NCBI GenBank assembly: GCA_021155965.1
Contig: JAJNBJ010000012.1
Coordinates: 39,157 to 103,156, forward strand
Reading direction: 5' to 3'
Length of the DNA: 64,000 bases
Origin: Flavipsychrobacter sp.
GTDB taxonomy: Bacteria > Bacteroidota > Bacteroidia > Chitinophagales > Chitinophagaceae
Part shown: piece by piece, positions 61,884 to 64,000 of the stretch
Layout of the letters: the number at the start of each line of letters is the position of its first letter
How positions within the stretch are numbered: position 1 is the stretch's first letter
Position numbers and translations under genes: made by a program
The notes under the pieces: model-generated
Told to the model about the DNA's origin: nothing
Database searches by the model: none
The model's input: the letters and a program-made list of their open reading frames with translations, nothing else

Positions 61884-63038
61884 CTATTGCTGCTCATCTT
61901 TCTTCTTTCCCCCAAACAACCGCTTCAAAAGCCCTGGTTTCTTCTCAGGCTCGGTGGGCAGCGCCTGCACCGTCTGTAGCGATATTTCATTGTCCACTGC
62001 CGGCAGCAATGCGCTTATGAAAGCATTCTTCAACAATTCCCATATGGCCTCCGTATTGTCAATAGATGAGTTCTTGAAGGTCCCCTCTATCGGTACTTTG
62101 GTGGCCACCTGGTCCTTCCTGGGGTTGGTAAGTATATTGCCTGCCAGCCCCAATATTGCTTCCTTCGCTTTCTGCCAGAAACCATCTTCCGCATCCTCGG
62201 GGCCTAGCACCTTCAGGTCTTTTATTATCGGCTTCACATATCCGGCAAATTTCCCATCGGCTGCTGCAAACTCGGTATACAATCCCAGCATACCCCTGCT
62301 CACGTCAAACTTTCCATATGCTTTAAAAAAATCATTCAGTAGCACAAGGTTAGCATGCTTCACTTCAGCACTCATATCAAACGTGGGTGTTTTGGCAAGG
62401 CCGTTTATTTTCATCTTCAGGCTCAGGTTACCTTCATATGCATTTGCCGTGGCTGTTATCGTCGATGGCAGTTTTTCTTTTTTATCTTCTGTATTCTTTA
62501 GGTTCGTCGCCAGTATGTGTGCATTGTTTAACGCTATATCCACTTTGGGAGAGGTCGTTCCGTCCACATAATGTATCGAACCATTGAACACCTCGAACCT
62601 GTTTACCTTCAGCGGCATAAAGTCTTTCAGTAGTTCCCTGAAGTCGGCAGTATCGCGCGCCACCTGCCCTATTTCTGTCTTGTTGTTAGTAAAGATCAGA
62701 TTGGGCGAAATAAACGCTATCTCGCCCACGATTTCACCATCAAACAGAGCGTTCCACTCCACCGACAGGTCTACTGTCCTTGCACTGAAGAATTTAGTTT
62801 GCTTGCCACCCTTATCTTTCTTGTTGATGTAAATACTATCCAGCTGGTACGCTCCACGGTATAATGATATGTCTATGTCATTCACATGCCCGTAATAGCC
62901 CTCTATCTTTGCCAGTTCCCTATTGGCATAGTGCAACACTATTGCAGGCAGCAACAGTCGCAATATCACCAGCAGCAATAATATGCTGCCTATGATAATA
63001 TACCTTCGCTGCCTTTTTCCTGTGGGCCGTTTGGTCAT
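61884..63038 (-). CDS. AsmA/DUF748-like envelope protein
   Basis: 384 residues. Basic cytoplasmic start (KRPTGKRQRR), one membrane anchor (about 13-33), then a long periplasmic part: YYGHVNDIDISLYRGAYQLDSIYI, VEWNALFDGEIVGEIAF, FNGSIHYVDGTTSPKVDIALN, and a late KAPIEGTFKNSSI-like VPIEGTFKNS. These match proteins of the AsmA/DUF748 type, which form long beta-grooves proposed to carry lipids between membranes. The C-terminus is basic (RLFGGKKKDE). At 384 residues it is shorter than the large AsmA-like proteins. It stands alone between rpsO and the T9SS cargo. Confidence 0.75.
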   Translation of the reverse strand: MTKRPTGKRQRRYIIIGSILLLLVILRLLLPAIVLHYANRELAKIEGYYGHVNDIDISLYRGAYQLDSIYINKKDKGGKQTKFFSARTVDLSVEWNALFDGEIVGEIAFISPNLIFTNNKTEIGQVARDTADFRELLKDFMPLKVNRFEVFNGSIHYVDGTTSPKVDIALNNAHILATNLKNTEDKKEKLPSTITATANAYEGNLSLKMKINGLAKTPTFDMSAEVKHANLVLLNDFFKAYGKFDVSRGMLGLYTEFAAADGKFAGYVKPIIKDLKVLGPEDAEDGFWQKAKEAILGLAGNILTNPRKDQVATKVPIEGTFKNSSIDNTEAIWELLKNAFISALLPAVDNEISLQTVQALPTEPEKKPGLLKRLFGGKKKDEQQ

Positions 63039-63244
63039 AACATGCTATTATATCCACCTTATCATAAAAAGAACTATGCCATTGATACAAAATCTCAGTA
63101 CAACTCACTTATAATCAATCATGCACGCCAAGATTAGATAGAACAAAATTTCGTATACCGGGGAGTTCCCAACAACCTACAGCTAAATCAGGTTCCACAT
63201 AGGATTTTGCTGCCCCACACATGCTGCCCTGTAACCACAGCACA

Positions 63245-63277
63245 TAAAAAAAGCTGCCGGGCATACACCCGGCAGCT
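63245..63277 (-). terminator. Terminator of the T9SS cargo at the window edge
   Basis: AGCTGCCGGG (63252-63261) with CCCGGCAGCT (63268-63277), loop CATACA; on the minus strand TTTTTTATG follows. Confidence 0.8.
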
Positions 63278-63302
63278 GCTTGGAAAATTAGATCTTTCTC
63301 TG

Positions 63303-63590
63303 TTACCTAACTATAACCTTAACATTATGGGCATCATCGCCGGCATTTATCCTCACCAGGTAAACGCCTCTGGCAACACCGCCAAGGTCAAATTGGTTCA
63401 CTTCACCTTTATTGTCTGTTACAGATTTCTGGCCTACTACCCTGCCCGTAACATCCATTATAGTGATCTCAGCACTTGTGTAGATATCAGGTATTACCAC
63501 ATTGATCATACCCTCTGTCGGGTTCGGGTATACCTTGAACTCATGGCTGTGATTTCGGACCGGTTCCGCAACCGCCCCAGCATGGGCCAA
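63303..63590 (-). pseudogene. T9SS C-terminal sorting domain, separated from its protein by a frameshift
   Basis: This frame encodes HEFKVYPNPTEGMINVVI, EITIMDVTGRVV and GVARGVYLVRIN, a type A T9SS sorting domain ending at 63303 before a terminator. It has no sensible start of its own: it begins inside the 3' end of the reading frame at 63541-64000. Joined by a one-base shift between about 63541 and 63590, the two would make a normal T9SS cargo. Either the gene is broken or the assembly has an indel here. Confidence 0.65.
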
Positions 63591-64000
63591 GGTGGTCGCC
63601 TGTATGCCCGGTCAGGTGGGCAGATACTGCACTTGAGCTGATGGACAACTGCTGCGGGTTGCTTGGGTTACCAGGTGGTATATGGCACAGGATAACCTTG
63701 TTGGAATGACTTGGATCACGTGCATCTACCACGCAGAAGCTCACAGTACATGTTGTGCTGCAACCATTGCTGTTGGTCGCCGTTACTGTGTAAGTATACG
63801 TACCTGAAGCAGTAGGTGTAAATACAGGCGATTGTGCCGTTGAGCTGCTCAGCCTTGTTGACGGTGACCATGAGTATGTGAACCCGCTGCCACCGGTAGC
63901 ATTTGCAGTTATTGTTGCGCTCTGCGAACCATAACCCAGGTAGATGTTGTTATCTATACCACCGGTATAAGTGCTGCTCGATGGTGTGATGCTGATCGTG
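63541..64000 (-). CDS. Secreted Ig/PKD-like protein, 3' part (runs off the window)
   Basis: Continuous frame from the window edge to the TGA at 63541 (153 codons in view). The first part has YLGYGSQSATITANATGGSGF, SWSPSTRLSSS, FTPTASGTYTYTVTATNSNGCS, one Ig/PKD-like unit in the style of SprB-type adhesins. A short Cys-containing module follows: KVILCHIPPGNPSNPQQLSI then SAVSAHLTGHTGDHLGPCWGG, seen in many Bacteroidota surface proteins just before the sorting domain. The frame then stops, while the expected sorting domain continues in another frame (63303-63590). Confidence 0.7.
   Translation of the reverse strand, partial: TISITPSSSTYTGGIDNNIYLGYGSQSATITANATGGSGFTYSWSPSTRLSSSTAQSPVFTPTASGTYTYTVTATNSNGCSTTCTVSFCVVDARDPSHSNKVILCHIPPGNPSNPQQLSISSSAVSAHLTGHTGDHLGPCWGGCGTGPKSQP

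Overview
The window comes from a chromosome of the phylum Bacteroidota, most likely family Chitinophagaceae or a close relative. The evidence is the gene content and signals: type IX secretion (T9SS) C-terminal sorting domains, a GH92 mannosidase, a fused SecDF, ATP-synthase subunit a with a long N-terminal extension, Bacteroidota-type omega subunit, and promoter -7 boxes of the form TAnnTTTG with weak Shine-Dalgarno sequences. No rRNA, tRNA, CRISPR array, transposase or phage gene was seen.

Layout. 1-6.3 kb: the 5' part of a GH92 mannosidase, an M28 peptidase, two tandem paralogous lipoproteins, and two repeat-rich intergenic stretches. 6.3-7.6 kb: M16 peptidase (+). 7.6-24.0 kb: a complete minus-strand division and cell-wall (dcw) operon in the order mraZ-rsmH-ftsL-ftsI-murE-mraY-murD-ftsW-murG-murC-ftsQ-ftsA-ftsZ, with MraZ-type boxes in front and a terminator behind; murF, murB and ddl are not in it. 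24.2-25.8 kb: a proline-rich secreted peptide, bamD and rpoZ. 25.8-31.0 kb: an NHL-propeller T9SS cargo, a Bcp peroxiredoxin, an M23 peptidase and an SRPBCC protein. 31.0-32.8 kb: an ECF sigma factor with a membrane-anchored partner that looks part anti-sigma, part beta-barrel. 33.2-36.1 kb: two more T9SS cargos. 36.6-37.3 kb: an MntA/HepT toxin-antitoxin pair. 39.1-42.2 kb: secDF. 42.4-45.7 kb: a bacterial NHEJ operon (Ku plus LigD split into three separate proteins). 45.7-46.4 kb: MlaE-type permease. 46.6-49.9 kb: three genes of unknown function (an inner-membrane protein, a small acidic protein, and a secreted, probably outer-membrane protein). 49.9-54.3 kb: atpB-E-F-H-A. 54.5-58.8 kb: a glycosyltransferase, a PAS/GAF sensor without an ATPase domain, an ABC-ATPase relic, an alpha/beta hydrolase and a small secreted protein. 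58.9-61.7 kb: rpsO-pnp. 61.9-64.0 kb: an AsmA/DUF748-like protein and a frameshifted T9SS cargo running off the edge.

How the parts relate. Most of the window is housekeeping: peptidoglycan synthesis and division, ATP synthesis, protein export and outer-membrane assembly (SecDF, BamD), and RNA turnover (PNPase, S15). The accessory content is secreted T9SS cargo, the Ku/LigD break-repair set, MntA/HepT and the unknown three-gene locus at 46.6-49.9 kb, which is the best candidate here for an undescribed system.

Intergenic DNA is unusually structured. The same modules recur in several gaps: arrays of TGCGCA at 11-bp (one helical turn) spacing, GACGGTAC hairpins, a GC-rich GCCCG...CGGGC hairpin, CCCCTAAAGGGG palindromes, and a 172-bp-period direct repeat in front of secDF. 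All functions are read from sequence; none was tested by database search.
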